Shown here: piece by piece, positions 35,956-44,883 of the stretch
How positions within the stretch are numbered: the first letter of the stretch is position 1
How the letters are laid out: every line of letters begins with the position of its first letter
DNA from: Streptococcus sp. Marseille-Q0941
GTDB taxonomy: Bacteria > Bacillota > Bacilli > Lactobacillales > Streptococcaceae
Reading direction: 5' to 3'
Assembly (NCBI RefSeq): GCF_943736975.1
Contig: NZ_CALSFO010000003.1
Span: 372,001 to 436,000, forward strand
Length of the DNA stretch: 64,000 nucleotides
Program-made: the position numbers and the translations under genes
Notes under the pieces: model-generated
Database searches by the model: none
The model's input: only the letters and a program-made list of their open reading frames with translations
What the model was told of the DNA's origin: nothing

Positions 35956-36087
35956 ATGGCTGTTAAATTTACAAAAACTGATGACTTAGATAAAATGTTT
36001 GAAGAATTCGCCAAGCTTCCTGACTTGAAGCAAGTGACATTCCCAGATGACAAAGAAAAGAAAGATAAGGCAGAAAAGAAAAAATAG
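35956..36087 (+). CDS. Small highly charged protein, 43 aa
   Basis: MAVKFTKTDDLDKMFEEFA at the start and an extremely Lys/Glu/Asp-rich tail (DDKEKKDKAEKKK). A GAGGT lies 8 bases before the ATG and a TATAAT at 35919-35924 is a plausible -10. Its TAG is followed without a gap by the ATG of the permease, so translation is coupled. The small protein may regulate or chaperone the permease, but no function is known. Below common length cut-offs, hence easily missed. Confidence 0.75.
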   Translation: MAVKFTKTDDLDKMFEEFAKLPDLKQVTFPDDKEKKDKAEKKK

Positions 36088-36993
36088 ATGACACTCTTTC
36101 AAAGTTTACCTTCTAGTGTGTTACAAGCTGGAGCTATTTTTCTTTCAATTATCATTGAAGCTTTACCCTTTGTCTTAATTGGTAGCATCATCTCTGGTGC
36201 CATTGAAGTCTATGTCACACCTGAGAAGGTTTATAAATTTCTCCCTAAAAATCGCTTGGGGAGAATCTTTTTTGGTAGCTTCATCGGTTTTCTCTTTCCC
36301 TCTTGTGAGTGTGGAATCGTTCCTATCATCAATCGCTTTTTAGAAAAGAAGGTTCCAAGCTATACGGCTGTTCCGTTTTTGGTCACTGCTCCTATCATTA
36401 ATCCCATCGTACTTTTTGCTACTTATTCAGCCTTTGGTAATTCAATTCAAATGGTTTTCCTAAGAGCTTTGGGCGCGATGCTAGTTGCTACTATATTGGG
36501 TATCTTTCTTGGATTTTTCTGGGAGGGACCTATCCAAAAGGAAAATAGATTGGCTTGTCATGAGCATGATTTTTCTCACTTGAGTAAAAGTCAAAAACTG
36601 CTTCAGGTCTTTATCCAAGCTATTGATGAATTCTTTGATATGGGGCGTTACTTGGTCTTTGGCTGTCTTTTTGCAAGTATAGTCCAGGTCTATGTACCAA
36701 CTCGGGTTCTGACATCTATCAGCGCAACACCACTACTTGCGATTGTTCTTCTGATGGTCTTATCTTTCCTACTATCCCTCTGTAGTGAAGCGGATGCCTT
36801 TATCGGCTCTTCTCTTCTATCAAGTTTTGGTCTCGCTCCTGTTTTAGCCTTTCTGGTTATAGGTCCCATGCTTGATGTCAAGAACCTACTCATGATGAAG
36901 AATTATCTCAAATCTCGCTTTATATGGCAGTTCATGACAATTGTAACTCTTGTTGTTCTTGTCTATTCTTATCTAGTCGGAGTGATGTTATGA
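36088..36993 (+). CDS. Predicted permease, DUF318/YcgR family
   Basis: 301 aa with about 8 hydrophobic segments. Contains PSCECGIVPI near residue 71, the Cys-x-Cys motif of this permease family, and a second repeat (SLCSEADAFIGSS). A His-containing cytoplasmic loop (ACHEHDFSHLS) could bind metal. Relatives include arsenic and heavy-metal permeases. It ends with ATGA overlap onto the next gene, the usual YcgR/YcgQ pair. The substrate is unknown. Confidence 0.8.
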   Translation: MTLFQSLPSSVLQAGAIFLSIIIEALPFVLIGSIISGAIEVYVTPEKVYKFLPKNRLGRIFFGSFIGFLFPSCECGIVPIINRFLEKKVPSYTAVPFLVTAPIINPIVLFATYSAFGNSIQMVFLRALGAMLVATILGIFLGFFWEGPIQKENRLACHEHDFSHLSKSQKLLQVFIQAIDEFFDMGRYLVFGCLFASIVQVYVPTRVLTSISATPLLAIVLLMVLSFLLSLCSEADAFIGSSLLSSFGLAPVLAFLVIGPMLDVKNLLMMKNYLKSRFIWQFMTIVTLVVLVYSYLVGVML

Positions 36994-37805
36994 TTCGATT
37001 TCTTATTTTATTCGGCTATTTTATCTTAAGCCTTTATCTGCACCTATCAGGTAAGCTCAATCAGTATATAAACCTCCACTACTCATATCTGGCTTATATC
37101 ACTACGTTTTTATCTTTGTTACTAGCCATTGTTCAAGCCTATATTTGCTTCAAGCGTTTGAAAGAACATAGTCACTTACATAGTTTTTCAGCTAAGCTTG
37201 CTAGTTTTGTCCTCTTAAGTTTACCCTTGTTAGTTGGATTTACATTTCCGACTGTCACTCTGGATTCACAAACAGTATCGGCAAAAGGTTATTATTTCCC
37301 TTTGTCGGAAGGAACTGACAAGGCAATCCAAGCAAGTGAAGGAACGAGCAGTCAGTATCTTAAGCCGGATACCAGCCGCTTTTATTCACAAACAGCTCAT
37401 CAAAATATTATTCGAAAGAGTGCTGATAAATACTTAGCTCAATCTAGTATAGTTATCAATGATGAAAATTACCTGGAGGTCATGGAAGATATCTATGATT
37501 ATCCAAATGAATTTGAAGGCAAGGAAATCGAGTTTATTGGCTTTATCTACAACGATCCAAATCATACCAATAGTCAATTTGTTTTTCGTTTTGGTATTAT
37601 GCACTGTATCGCTGATTCAGGAGTATTTGGCCTCTTGACCACAGGAAACACCAATCAGTATGAAAATAACACCTGGGTCAGAGTCAAAGGTAGGATCAGA
37701 AATCACTATCACAAGGAGCTCAATCAAATCCTCCCAACCCTTGAAGTCCAATCTTTCATTAAAGTAGACAAACCAGAGAATCCTTATGTTTATAAAGAAT
37801 TTTAA
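36990..37805 (+). CDS. TIGR03943/YcgQ family membrane protein
   Basis: 271 aa from the ATG at 36990, which overlaps the previous stop. Three hydrophobic segments lie in the first 90 residues, then a soluble domain outside the membrane with GKEIEFIGFIYND and FRFGIMHCIADSG. The family is always paired with the DUF318 permease, so the two probably form one transporter; YcgQ/YcgR of B. subtilis is zinc-responsive. No function has been shown for this pair here. Confidence 0.8.
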   Translation: MIRFLILFGYFILSLYLHLSGKLNQYINLHYSYLAYITTFLSLLLAIVQAYICFKRLKEHSHLHSFSAKLASFVLLSLPLLVGFTFPTVTLDSQTVSAKGYYFPLSEGTDKAIQASEGTSSQYLKPDTSRFYSQTAHQNIIRKSADKYLAQSSIVINDENYLEVMEDIYDYPNEFEGKEIEFIGFIYNDPNHTNSQFVFRFGIMHCIADSGVFGLLTTGNTNQYENNTWVRVKGRIRNHYHKELNQILPTLEVQSFIKVDKPENPYVYKEF

Positions 37806-37832
37806 AAAAGTAGCCTGAGTGGGCTACTTTTT
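37806..37832 (+). terminator. Terminator of the permease operon
   Basis: Stem AAAGTAGCC / GGCTACTTT with a 6-base loop and a T-run. Confidence 0.85.
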
Positions 37833-37945
37833 CTTGTTTAGTAAGGTTGAATGTTTGGCATATTCAAAATATTAGTTTTCTGCATTACAGAATTCTAATA
37901 TTGTCTGTTTATCTATTTTTATTTATTGAATTTAAACACTCAAGC

Positions 37946-38359
37946 TTAATTTTTTCCATTAGTTCTAAATGAATGTTCAGAAATCCATTTGGTGTAGCTA
38001 GATAACCTTTCATCTGTTAAGGAATCTACTGCGATAGTTACACACATATCGACCGCTTCTTCAACTGTTACAGAAAGACGATAACCATTTAACTGTAGAA
38101 ATTTCACCAAAACGAAGAAAGCAGTTCGTTTATTAGCGTTGGCAAAAACATGCTTCTTGATCAATTGGACAAATAGTATCGTTGCCTTATCAAAAATTGT
38201 TGGATAAAGAGGTTTACCGAAGACAAATTGTTCTGGTAAATTAACAATCATATTTAAGGCAGATGAACTCACTGTCTGAATTTTTTCATTAGGTGAATAA
38301 CGTTGAATTGCTAAAGCATTGATCTTCTCGATTTGCCTTTCTGTCAGATAGACTGTCAT
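37946..38359 (-). CDS. doc: Doc/Fic-type toxin
   Basis: 137 aa. The Fic-fold catalytic motif HVFANANKR (HxFxxANKR) is intact near residues 70-78. This variant is typical of Doc kinases, which phosphorylate elongation factor Tu and halt translation, rather than of AMP-transferring Fic proteins. It overlaps the antitoxin gene by 4 bases, which comes first as is usual for type II modules. Confidence 0.88.
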   Translation of the reverse strand: MTVYLTERQIEKINALAIQRYSPNEKIQTVSSSALNMIVNLPEQFVFGKPLYPTIFDKATILFVQLIKKHVFANANKRTAFFVLVKFLQLNGYRLSVTVEEAVDMCVTIAVDSLTDERLSSYTKWISEHSFRTNGKN

Positions 38360-38592
38360 TTTTCCACCAAAGCTTTGAAAACATCATCGTATTCGTCAAA
38401 AATTTTGTCCAAATTTAAGTCAAAGGCATCATCAGATACATAAGAAATCTGATGTCCAGACTCTTCGGGAGTAAAGATAATTTCACCACTTGGTAACAAT
38501 TTCGCTTCGTATTTTACACCACTTGGAATATTGAATTCACTTGGAATGGTAATGGTGATTGAATTTCCTTGTTTTCTTGTTTTTACTACCAT
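38356..38592 (-). CDS. AbrB/MazE-type antitoxin of the Doc module
   Basis: 78 aa. The N-terminal half, KTRKQGNSITITIPSEFNI, is an AbrB swapped-hairpin DNA-binding fold; the acidic C-terminal half (residues 45-78) would wrap the toxin. AGGAGG precedes the start. Doc is classically paired with Phd; an AbrB-like partner is a known mixed arrangement. A 15-base palindrome in the promoter is the likely autoregulatory operator. Confidence 0.8.
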   Translation of the reverse strand: MVVKTRKQGNSITITIPSEFNIPSGVKYEAKLLPSGEIIFTPEESGHQISYVSDDAFDLNLDKIFDEYDDVFKALVEK

Positions 38593-38612
38593 CTGATTTC
38601 CTCCTTTGAAGT

Positions 38613-38641
38613 ATTATAACAAATAATTACCGTAATTACAA
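38613..38641 (-). promoter_or_regulatory. Toxin-antitoxin promoter and operator
   Basis: On the minus strand, TTGTAA (38636-38641), a 17-base spacer and TATAAT (38613-38618). The palindrome TAATTACCGTAATTA (38624-38638) lies in the spacer and touches the -35, well placed for repression by the antitoxin. Confidence 0.7.
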
Positions 38642-38778
38642 TGACAGAATATCAGCCAAAATACTCCTGCATGAGAGATTTCTTCAAACAACTCATCCGA
38701 ATAAACCGAATAAGCATTTGTATCGGGCGCTTGGTGGTCGTCCATTGCTTGGCCACATCTACAAGTCCATTTCCCCAT
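38614..38778 (-). pseudogene. Truncated small gene, N-terminal part with CxC motif
   Basis: A GAGG-preceded ATG opens a frame that reads MGKWTCRCGQAMDDHQAPD and continues to about residue 36. It then runs into the toxin-antitoxin promoter and stops at 38614, 54 codons in all. The first part looks like a genuine coding start with a zinc-type CRCG; the tail (FWLIFCHCNYGNYLL) does not. The simplest reading is that arrival of the toxin-antitoxin module, or a deletion, removed the rest of the gene. No function known. Confidence 0.55.
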
Positions 38779-38786
38779 ATTTAACC

Positions 38787-39563
38787 TCAGTCACGATTTA
38801 ATTCTTCAAGGAAAAATTGATTGAGAGCTTTCCACTCTTTCTTTTCCTCTGTAACACTTTTGACGTAGTTATCCAGCTCTTGGATATTTTTGATGATAAA
38901 GTCCTGAATTGGCTCTATCGGCTCAATTTCCATACCTTCAGGTTCCTTTACCTTTATATCAAGCAATCTAGACACATGCTCTTTCATTTAATTAGGAAGC
39001 AATTCTTTCACTAAATCATCAAACAAAATCGGTGGAACAGAGTGATGTTTTACAATCCAACGACAAGCTAAAATGGGACGAAGTACATAGAAATACTTTT
39101 TAGGTTTGACCTTATCTCCTGAAAGATACTTATTCATTTGAGTTCTAGCAGTATTCAAGTAATGGTGGAGCATCTTTTTCTCTGAAAAATACTGACTGAC
39201 AAGCGGACGGATGCGGTTAATAAAGCTTTCGTCTTGCTGGTAAATGATTGGCGACTGTAACCACTCAAAGAGGGTTGGATTTGACTTATAAAGCAACTTT
39301 AAAGCCTTGTGCAAATCCCAACCACTCACATCCCATGTATCGTCAATTGGTAGTTCGATGACATCTCGATGATCGTTCAAGCTTAGATAAAAATCTTGCT
39401 TGTGCTTGTATACAAAACGCACATCAAAATCACTATCCGGAGACTCAAAGCCCCAAGCGCGACTACCAGACTCAATTGCCCACAAAACAGTAACATCATA
39501 ATCACGCTCAATTTCTGCAAGTTTTTCAGGTACCAGAACATTCATTTCCTCTTGTGTTTGCAT
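38787..39563 (-). pseudogene. Nucleotidyltransferase (RlaP/PF10127-like), interrupted by a stop codon
   Basis: The first part, about 191 aa, has the nucleotidyltransferase signature ESGSRAWGFESPDSDFDVRF with catalytic Asp residues. It ends at TAA (38988-38990). The next codon is ATG, and the same frame continues for 66 codons (MKEHVSRLLDIKVKEPEG...) to 38787, so one sense-to-stop change splits a full-length gene of about 258 codons. The TAA-ATG junction would allow reinitiation, so two polypeptides remain possible. This family is linked to RNA repair in some bacteria. It starts at the ATG at 39563. Confidence 0.75.
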
Positions 39564-39648
39564 GGTGGTTCTCTTTCTTATTAACTTCTTATACCCCATT
39601 TTATCAGAATCCTAGGACATTATCAAAAATTATTATAGTATCTACAGA

Positions 39649-39673
39649 AAAAAGCCTACGATAGGCTTTTTCT
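39649..39673 (-). terminator. Terminator of the polyamine operon
   Basis: Perfect stem AAAAAGCCTA / TAGGCTTTTT with a CGA loop; the T-rich arm on the minus strand follows the aguB stop. Confidence 0.85.
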
Positions 39674-40548
39674 CATCTAACAATATCTTTATACATGTCT
39701 GGTCTTCTATCTCTAAATAGACCCCAGTTCAGGCGCTCATTTGCTCCTTTGTCAAGGTCATAAGTAGTTAAGAGGATAGCTTCACTTTGTCGTTGAGCTT
39801 GACTTAAAATAGCTCCTGTTTCATCCGTCATAAAGGAGGAACCGTAGAAGTTAAGACTGGAGCTTTGTCCCCCATTTTCTTCACAAGGAGTGACTTCTTC
39901 CAAGCCATAACGATTGGCTGCAATGACTGGAACAATATTTGCTGCCGCATGCCCTTGCATGGTACGTTGCCAATGACCACAACTATCTGTATCCAAAATA
40001 GGCTCTGAACCAATGGCTGTTGGATAAAAGAGTAATTCTGCACCATTTAACGCAAGGCAACGGGCTGTTTCAGGGAACCACTGGTCCCAACAGATGCCGA
40101 TACCGATCTTAGCATAGCGAGTGTCCCAGACCTTGAATCCAGTATTTCCAGGAGTAAAGAAGAATTTCTCCTGATAATAATGATCGTCTGGTATATGAGT
40201 TTTGCGATAAACTCCTAATACTTCTCCATCTGCATCAATGACAGCAATCGAATTGTATAAGACATTCCCGTCTTTTTCATAGAAACTGATTGGTAAAACG
40301 ACCTTTAGCTCCTTGGCAATTACTTTAAAATGCTGAATGGCCGTATTCTCTGTCACCGACTGGGCATACTGGTAGTAGTCATACTGACGCTCCTGACAGA
40401 AATAGGGACGTTCAAATAATTCTGGTAAAAGAATGATCTGGGCTCCTTGCTCAGCAGCTTGTCGAACTAAACGTTCAGCTGCTTGGATATTGGTTTCCAC
40501 ATTCTTAGCGCATTGCATCTGAATAGCTGCAACCGTTACATTTCTCAT
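39673..40548 (-). CDS. aguB: N-carbamoylputrescine amidohydrolase
   Basis: A 291-aa nitrilase-superfamily enzyme with the Glu-Lys-Cys triad in LLPELFERPYF (E near 43), YRKTHIP (K near 121) and GIGICWDQWFPE (C near 158). It converts N-carbamoylputrescine to putrescine, CO2 and ammonia, completing the agmatine route begun by speA and aguA in the same operon. Last of six genes; terminator right after the stop. Confidence 0.92.
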   Translation of the reverse strand: MRNVTVAAIQMQCAKNVETNIQAAERLVRQAAEQGAQIILLPELFERPYFCQERQYDYYQYAQSVTENTAIQHFKVIAKELKVVLPISFYEKDGNVLYNSIAVIDADGEVLGVYRKTHIPDDHYYQEKFFFTPGNTGFKVWDTRYAKIGIGICWDQWFPETARCLALNGAELLFYPTAIGSEPILDTDSCGHWQRTMQGHAAANIVPVIAANRYGLEEVTPCEENGGQSSSLNFYGSSFMTDETGAILSQAQRQSEAILLTTYDLDKGANERLNWGLFRDRRPDMYKDIVR

Positions 40549-40557
40549 CTTTTTCTC

Positions 40558-41643
40558 CTATTCTGGAATTTGTTGGGTAATACAGTGAATATTTCCACCA
40601 CCTAATAGAATATCTCGTGCTGGAATTCCGACAGCTTTACGGTCTGGGAAACACTGACTCAGAATATCCAAGGCTACTTGGTCGTTTACATCTTGAAATT
40701 GTGGCACTAAGATAGACTTATTGGCGATGTAAAAGTTCACATAGGAAGCTGCTAGACGTTCCCCAGCATAGCGCTCCTCTTCTCCTTCTTCATAAGTGAA
40801 GCCCGGCAAATCTTCTTCTGTAACGACTTGATGACGAGCTGGAATCGGGAGTTTATGAATAGTGAAACTCCGGCCTTTTGCATCAGTTTCCTTCTCTAAA
40901 AGAGCTAAATCAACTGCAGACATAGCATACTGGGGATCGTCTTGGTCATCCGTCCAAGCTAAAACAAGCTCTGCAGGACCAACAAAGGCTGCCACATTAT
41001 CGACGTGTTCATTTGTCTCATCCTGATAAATACCATAAGGCAACCAGATAACTTTTTCGGCACCAAGGCTTTCTAGTAAGGTCTTTTCAATCTCCTCTTT
41101 AGTCAGGTGAGGATTGCGTCCCGGACTGAGCAAGCAACTTTCTGTAACAAGAATAGTTCCTTGACCGTCACTGTGAATAGCTCCACCTTCCAGTACAAAA
41201 GGTTTGGCATCATAAACAGGCATTTCCAACGTCTCAGCAAAGCGACTGGCTACTTGGTTATCTGCTTCATAGTCTTGGTAAAGACCGTCAACAGCACCAC
41301 CCCATGCATTGAAAGACCAATCTACCGCCAACTTTTCCCTTTGATCATTGAGGAGAATGGTCGGTCCAGTATCACGAGCCCAGGCATCATTTGTCGGGAT
41401 ATCTAGATAAAGGACCTTGTCTCCTAGATAGGATTGCGCTTCAGATAGATAGTCCTCCTCAACCAAAAGGTAGACTGTTTCCCCCTGAGCAATAGTTTTG
41501 ATAATCTGGCTAAAAGCTTTTTTTGCAGCCTTTCCTTGAAAAGGCCAAGATCCGGGTCGAGTCGGCCATATCATGAGAGTTCCATGATGGGGTTCATATT
41601 CTGCTGGCATACGATAGCCTAATTTCTTTGGACTGTCCATCAT
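40558..41643 (-). CDS. aguA: Agmatine deiminase
   Basis: 361 aa of the peptidyl-arginine deiminase-like fold. The catalytic Cys lies in [14 protein letters not shown] at the C-terminus; [22 protein letters not shown] is the typical N-terminal guanidine-binding region. It hydrolyses agmatine to N-carbamoylputrescine. It overlaps nspC by 4 bases. Here it belongs to polyamine synthesis with AguB, not to the energy-yielding agmatine pathway, because no putrescine carbamoyltransferase or antiporter is present. Confidence 0.93.
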   Translation of the reverse strand: MMDSPKKLGYRMPAEYEPHHGTLMIWPTRPGSWPFQGKAAKKAFSQIIKTIAQGETVYLLVEEDYLSEAQSYLGDKVLYLDIPTNDAWARDTGPTILLNDQREKLAVDWSFNAWGGAVDGLYQDYEADNQVASRFAETLEMPVYDAKPFVLEGGAIHSDGQGTILVTESCLLSPGRNPHLTKEEIEKTLLESLGAEKVIWLPYGIYQDETNEHVDNVAAFVGPAELVLAWTDDQDDPQYAMSAVDLALLEKETDAKGRSFTIHKLPIPARHQVVTEEDLPGFTYEEGEEERYAGERLAASYVNFYIANKSILVPQFQDVNDQVALDILSQCFPDRKAVGIPARDILLGGGNIHCITQQIPE

Positions 41644-42767
41644 GATAATCTCTCCTTAAAGTCTTGGTAGCCAAAATCTTTGACTAGACTGCACTCACCC
41701 TCTTTATCCATGAGATACAAGCTTGGAAGCCCAATGCCGTTAAAGGTATTATTTTTGACAAAGGAGTAGATTGCCATATCCTCAAAGTAAAGTCTATCTC
41801 CAATCTCAACAGGATTCTCAAAACTATAGTCTCCAATGATATCACCTGTTAGACAGGTATTGGAAGAAAGTCTATAAGTGTGTGCTTTTTCTTGTGCTTC
41901 AAAACTATCTCTCAACGGTGGACGATAAGGCATCTCAAGAACATCTGGCATATGACAACTTGCTGAAGCATCTAGCACTAAGGTCTCAATCCCATTTTCC
42001 ACGATATCTAAGACTTCAGTCGCCAAATATCCAGCATTCAGTGCAATGGCTTCTCCTGGTTCGATATAGACGTCAAGCTTATAAGTTTCTCGGATACGCT
42101 TGATTTCAGAAATTAACAAATCTACATCATAGCCATCTCTTGTAACGTGATGGCCACCACCCATATTGAGCCATTTAACTTGGTGCAAATAAGCTCCAAA
42201 CTGCTCTTCTACTGCCTTCAAAGTTGTCTGTAAATCATCAGCTCCTTGCTCACAAAGAGTATGAAAATGAAGTCCGTCAACCAATTCCAATAAATCACTT
42301 GGTATCTTATCCAAAGTTACACCAAAACGAGAACCAGGTGCGCAAGGGTCATAGAGCGCGTGTTCTCCTTGGGTTGAACATTGAGGATTGATACGCAAAC
42401 CGACACTGATACCAGCCTCACGACAACGAGGCCCATGTTTACGTAATTGTCTCTCAGAGTTAAAAACGATATGGTCTGTTATCTCAAGCAATTCCTCCAA
42501 GTCCGCATTCTTGAAAGCTGGCGCAAATACATGGACTTCCCCTGGAAACTCTTCTCTAGCTAACATCGCTTCATAGAGTCCACTGGCTGTCGTACCTGAT
42601 AGATACTGGCTAATCAAAGGATAGGTTTTATAGAGAGAATAAGCCTTTTGAGCTAGCAAAACTTTACAACCAGCTTTTTCCTTAACCTCTTGTAGAATGC
42701 TACAATTTTCTTCTAGTTTTGCTAAGTCGATAATGTAAGAAGGTGTTGGTACTTGTTCTAACTTCAT
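41640..42767 (-). CDS. nspC: Carboxynorspermidine/carboxyspermidine decarboxylase
   Basis: A 375-aa PLP enzyme of the alanine-racemase fold. The PLP lysine is in [14 protein letters not shown] near residue 41 and the decarboxylase-type Cys in [19 protein letters not shown]. It decarboxylates carboxyspermidine to spermidine (or carboxynorspermidine to norspermidine). It shares one base with the dehydrogenase gene upstream, and together they form the AdoMet-independent route to spermidine. Confidence 0.9.
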   Translation of the reverse strand: MKLEQVPTPSYIIDLAKLEENCSILQEVKEKAGCKVLLAQKAYSLYKTYPLISQYLSGTTASGLYEAMLAREEFPGEVHVFAPAFKNADLEELLEITDHIVFNSERQLRKHGPRCREAGISVGLRINPQCSTQGEHALYDPCAPGSRFGVTLDKIPSDLLELVDGLHFHTLCEQGADDLQTTLKAVEEQFGAYLHQVKWLNMGGGHHVTRDGYDVDLLISEIKRIRETYKLDVYIEPGEAIALNAGYLATEVLDIVENGIETLVLDASASCHMPDVLEMPYRPPLRDSFEAQEKAHTYRLSSNTCLTGDIIGDYSFENPVEIGDRLYFEDMAIYSFVKNNTFNGIGLPSLYLMDKEGECSLVKDFGYQDFKERLS

Positions 42768-44026
42768 TAGTCCACCATTTGTGGATTTTCAACCACAACC
42801 CAAGGCAAACCATACTCATTCAAAGCTTCCATAAATGGATCTGGATCCAACTCTTCAAGGTTATAAACTCCTGGTTGTTTCCAAGTGCCATCCATCACTA
42901 ATTTTGTCCCAATCATAGCAGGAACACCTGTTGTGTAAGAAATGGCTTGTGAACCAACCTCTGCGTAGCATTCCTGATGGTCGCAAACATTGTAAATGTA
43001 GATTGTCTTTTCAACGCCATCTTTGACACCTGTAAAGATACAGCCGATATTGGTTTTTCCAACAGTGCGTGGGCCAAGGCTGGCAGGATCTGGAAGCAAG
43101 GCTTTCAAGAATTGAATTGGAACGATTTCTTGTCCGTTAAAATTAATAGCATCTGTACGAAGGAGACCAACGTTTTCCAAGCATTTCATATGTGTAAGAT
43201 AAGATTGACCAAAAGTCATAAAGAAACGAATGCGTTTAACGCCTGGAATGTTTTTGGCCAATGATTCAATTTCTTCATGGTGAAGAAGATACATATCTTT
43301 TTGTCCAACTTGAGGGAAATAATACTCACGCTTGATAGACATAGCTTCGACTTCTACCCATTTTCCATCTTCCCAGTAAGAACCTGGCGCAGAAACCTCA
43401 CGTAGGTTTATTTCTGGGTTGAAGTTTGTCGCAAATGGATAACCGTGGTCACCACCATTACAGTCTAAAATGTCGATATAGTGGATTTCATCAAAGTAGT
43501 GTTTGAGTGCGTATGCTGAAAAGACACTAGTCACACCTGGGTCAAAACCAGACCCAAGCAGAGCTGTCAAGCCAGCTTCTTTAAATTTGTCTTGGTAAGC
43601 CCATTGCCATGAGTAGTCAAAGTAAGCTGTAAAACCCAGATCCTTGCAACGCTTCTCATAAATAGCACGCCATTCAGGATCTTCTGTATCCTCAGCCTCA
43701 TAGTTGGCAGTATCGATATAGTGCACACCTGTTGCCAAACAAGCATCCATAATGGTCAAGTCTTGATAAGGTAGAGCTACGTTCAAAACAGCTTCTGGTT
43801 TGTAACTCTCAATCAAGGCAATCACTTCTTCTACCTTGTCGGCATCAAGAGCAGCTGTTTCAATCTTAGTATTTGTTTTACCTTCTAATTTTGCCTTCAA
43901 GTCATCACATTTTGACTTTGTACGGCTAGCAATCATAATCTCTTTAAAAGTTTCGCTATCTTGGCAAATCTTTGAAATAGCAACTTGGGCAACGCCCCCA
44001 CATCCAATAACTAATAAACGACTCAT
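42767..44026 (-). CDS. Carboxyspermidine dehydrogenase (saccharopine dehydrogenase family)
   Basis: 419 aa. An N-terminal Rossmann fold begins LLVIGCGGVAQVAISKI, and a long central domain is typical of carboxynorspermidine synthases (YFDYSWQWAYQDKF, LGSGFDPGVTSVFSAYA). It condenses putrescine or diaminopropane with aspartate semialdehyde using NADPH. It is often misannotated as lysine-biosynthesis saccharopine dehydrogenase, but the neighbouring nspC fixes its role. Overlaps speE by 4 bases. Confidence 0.9.
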   Translation of the reverse strand: MSRLLVIGCGGVAQVAISKICQDSETFKEIMIASRTKSKCDDLKAKLEGKTNTKIETAALDADKVEEVIALIESYKPEAVLNVALPYQDLTIMDACLATGVHYIDTANYEAEDTEDPEWRAIYEKRCKDLGFTAYFDYSWQWAYQDKFKEAGLTALLGSGFDPGVTSVFSAYALKHYFDEIHYIDILDCNGGDHGYPFATNFNPEINLREVSAPGSYWEDGKWVEVEAMSIKREYYFPQVGQKDMYLLHHEEIESLAKNIPGVKRIRFFMTFGQSYLTHMKCLENVGLLRTDAINFNGQEIVPIQFLKALLPDPASLGPRTVGKTNIGCIFTGVKDGVEKTIYIYNVCDHQECYAEVGSQAISYTTGVPAMIGTKLVMDGTWKQPGVYNLEELDPDPFMEALNEYGLPWVVVENPQMVD

Positions 44027-44883
44027 TTTTTTCCTTCCTCTTCTTCTAAAATGTCTTCTACATACTTAGGCAACATAAAGGCACCAATGTGTAGGTTTGC
44101 AGTATAGTATTCAGTAAATAACTGGCGTTTTTTCCAGCCTTCCTTGTCAAAATCTTTGACAGGGTGATATTTTTTCGATGCAAATCCAAACAACCAATAG
44201 CCAGCAGGACTAGTTGGGATATGTGCCTGATAAACCCGACTGATTGGAAAGGCTTGATTGACCTTGCGGTGCATGCTTCGGCAAGCTGACTCATCTTCGT
44301 CAAAGAAAGGACTACCATGCTGATAGATCATGATTCCGTCTTCTTTGAGAGCCCTATAACTATTGCCGTAAAATTCCTTGGTAAAGAGCCCTTCTGTATG
44401 ACCAAATGGATCTGTCGCATCGTTGATGATGATGTCGTAATCATCTTCACAATTTCTCAAAAATCTCAGTCCATTTTGGTAGTAAATGGTAACACGAGGA
44501 TCATCAAGGCCAGCAGCAAAATCTGGAAAGTATTCTCGACAAACCTCAACCAGCATCTCATCTGGTTCCACGATATCGATTTGTTCCAATTCTGGATAGA
44601 GTGTTAAAACTTGTGCAACACCACCATCACCACCCCCAATAACCAAAACTTTCTTTGGATTTGGATGGACAGCCATAGGAACGTGGACGGTCATTTCGTT
44701 GTAGACGAAATCATCCGCATCAGAGAATAAAACATGGCCATTTAAAATTAATACTTTCCCAAAAGCTGGGGTGTCAAGAACCTCGATATCCTGCCATTCA
44801 CTTTGCCCCGAATACAGCTGTTTGGCTGTTCTCATCGTTAATTTCACATCTGGAGTATGAACTTCAGAAAACCATAAATCCAT
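44023..44883 (-). CDS. speE: Spermidine synthase-family aminopropyltransferase
   Basis: 286 aa. An N-terminal beta domain (VHTPDVKLTMRT), then the methyltransferase-like core with VLVIGGGDGGVAQ (nucleotide site near residue 80), a catalytic Asp in IINDATDPFGHTEGLF and YQHGSPF. The enzyme would transfer aminopropyl from decarboxylated AdoMet to putrescine, but no AdoMet decarboxylase gene (speD) is in the operon or window. Its start directly follows the speA stop. Confidence 0.9.
   Translation of the reverse strand: MDLWFSEVHTPDVKLTMRTAKQLYSGQSEWQDIEVLDTPAFGKVLILNGHVLFSDADDFVYNEMTVHVPMAVHPNPKKVLVIGGGDGGVAQVLTLYPELEQIDIVEPDEMLVEVCREYFPDFAAGLDDPRVTIYYQNGLRFLRNCEDDYDIIINDATDPFGHTEGLFTKEFYGNSYRALKEDGIMIYQHGSPFFDEDESACRSMHRKVNQAFPISRVYQAHIPTSPAGYWLFGFASKKYHPVKDFDKEGWKKRQLFTEYYTANLHIGAFMLPKYVEDILEEEEGKK

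Noticed and set aside
42767-44026. Lysine-biosynthesis saccharopine dehydrogenase
   Set aside because: Context with nspC, speE, aguA and aguB and the sequence type point to carboxy(nor)spermidine synthesis.
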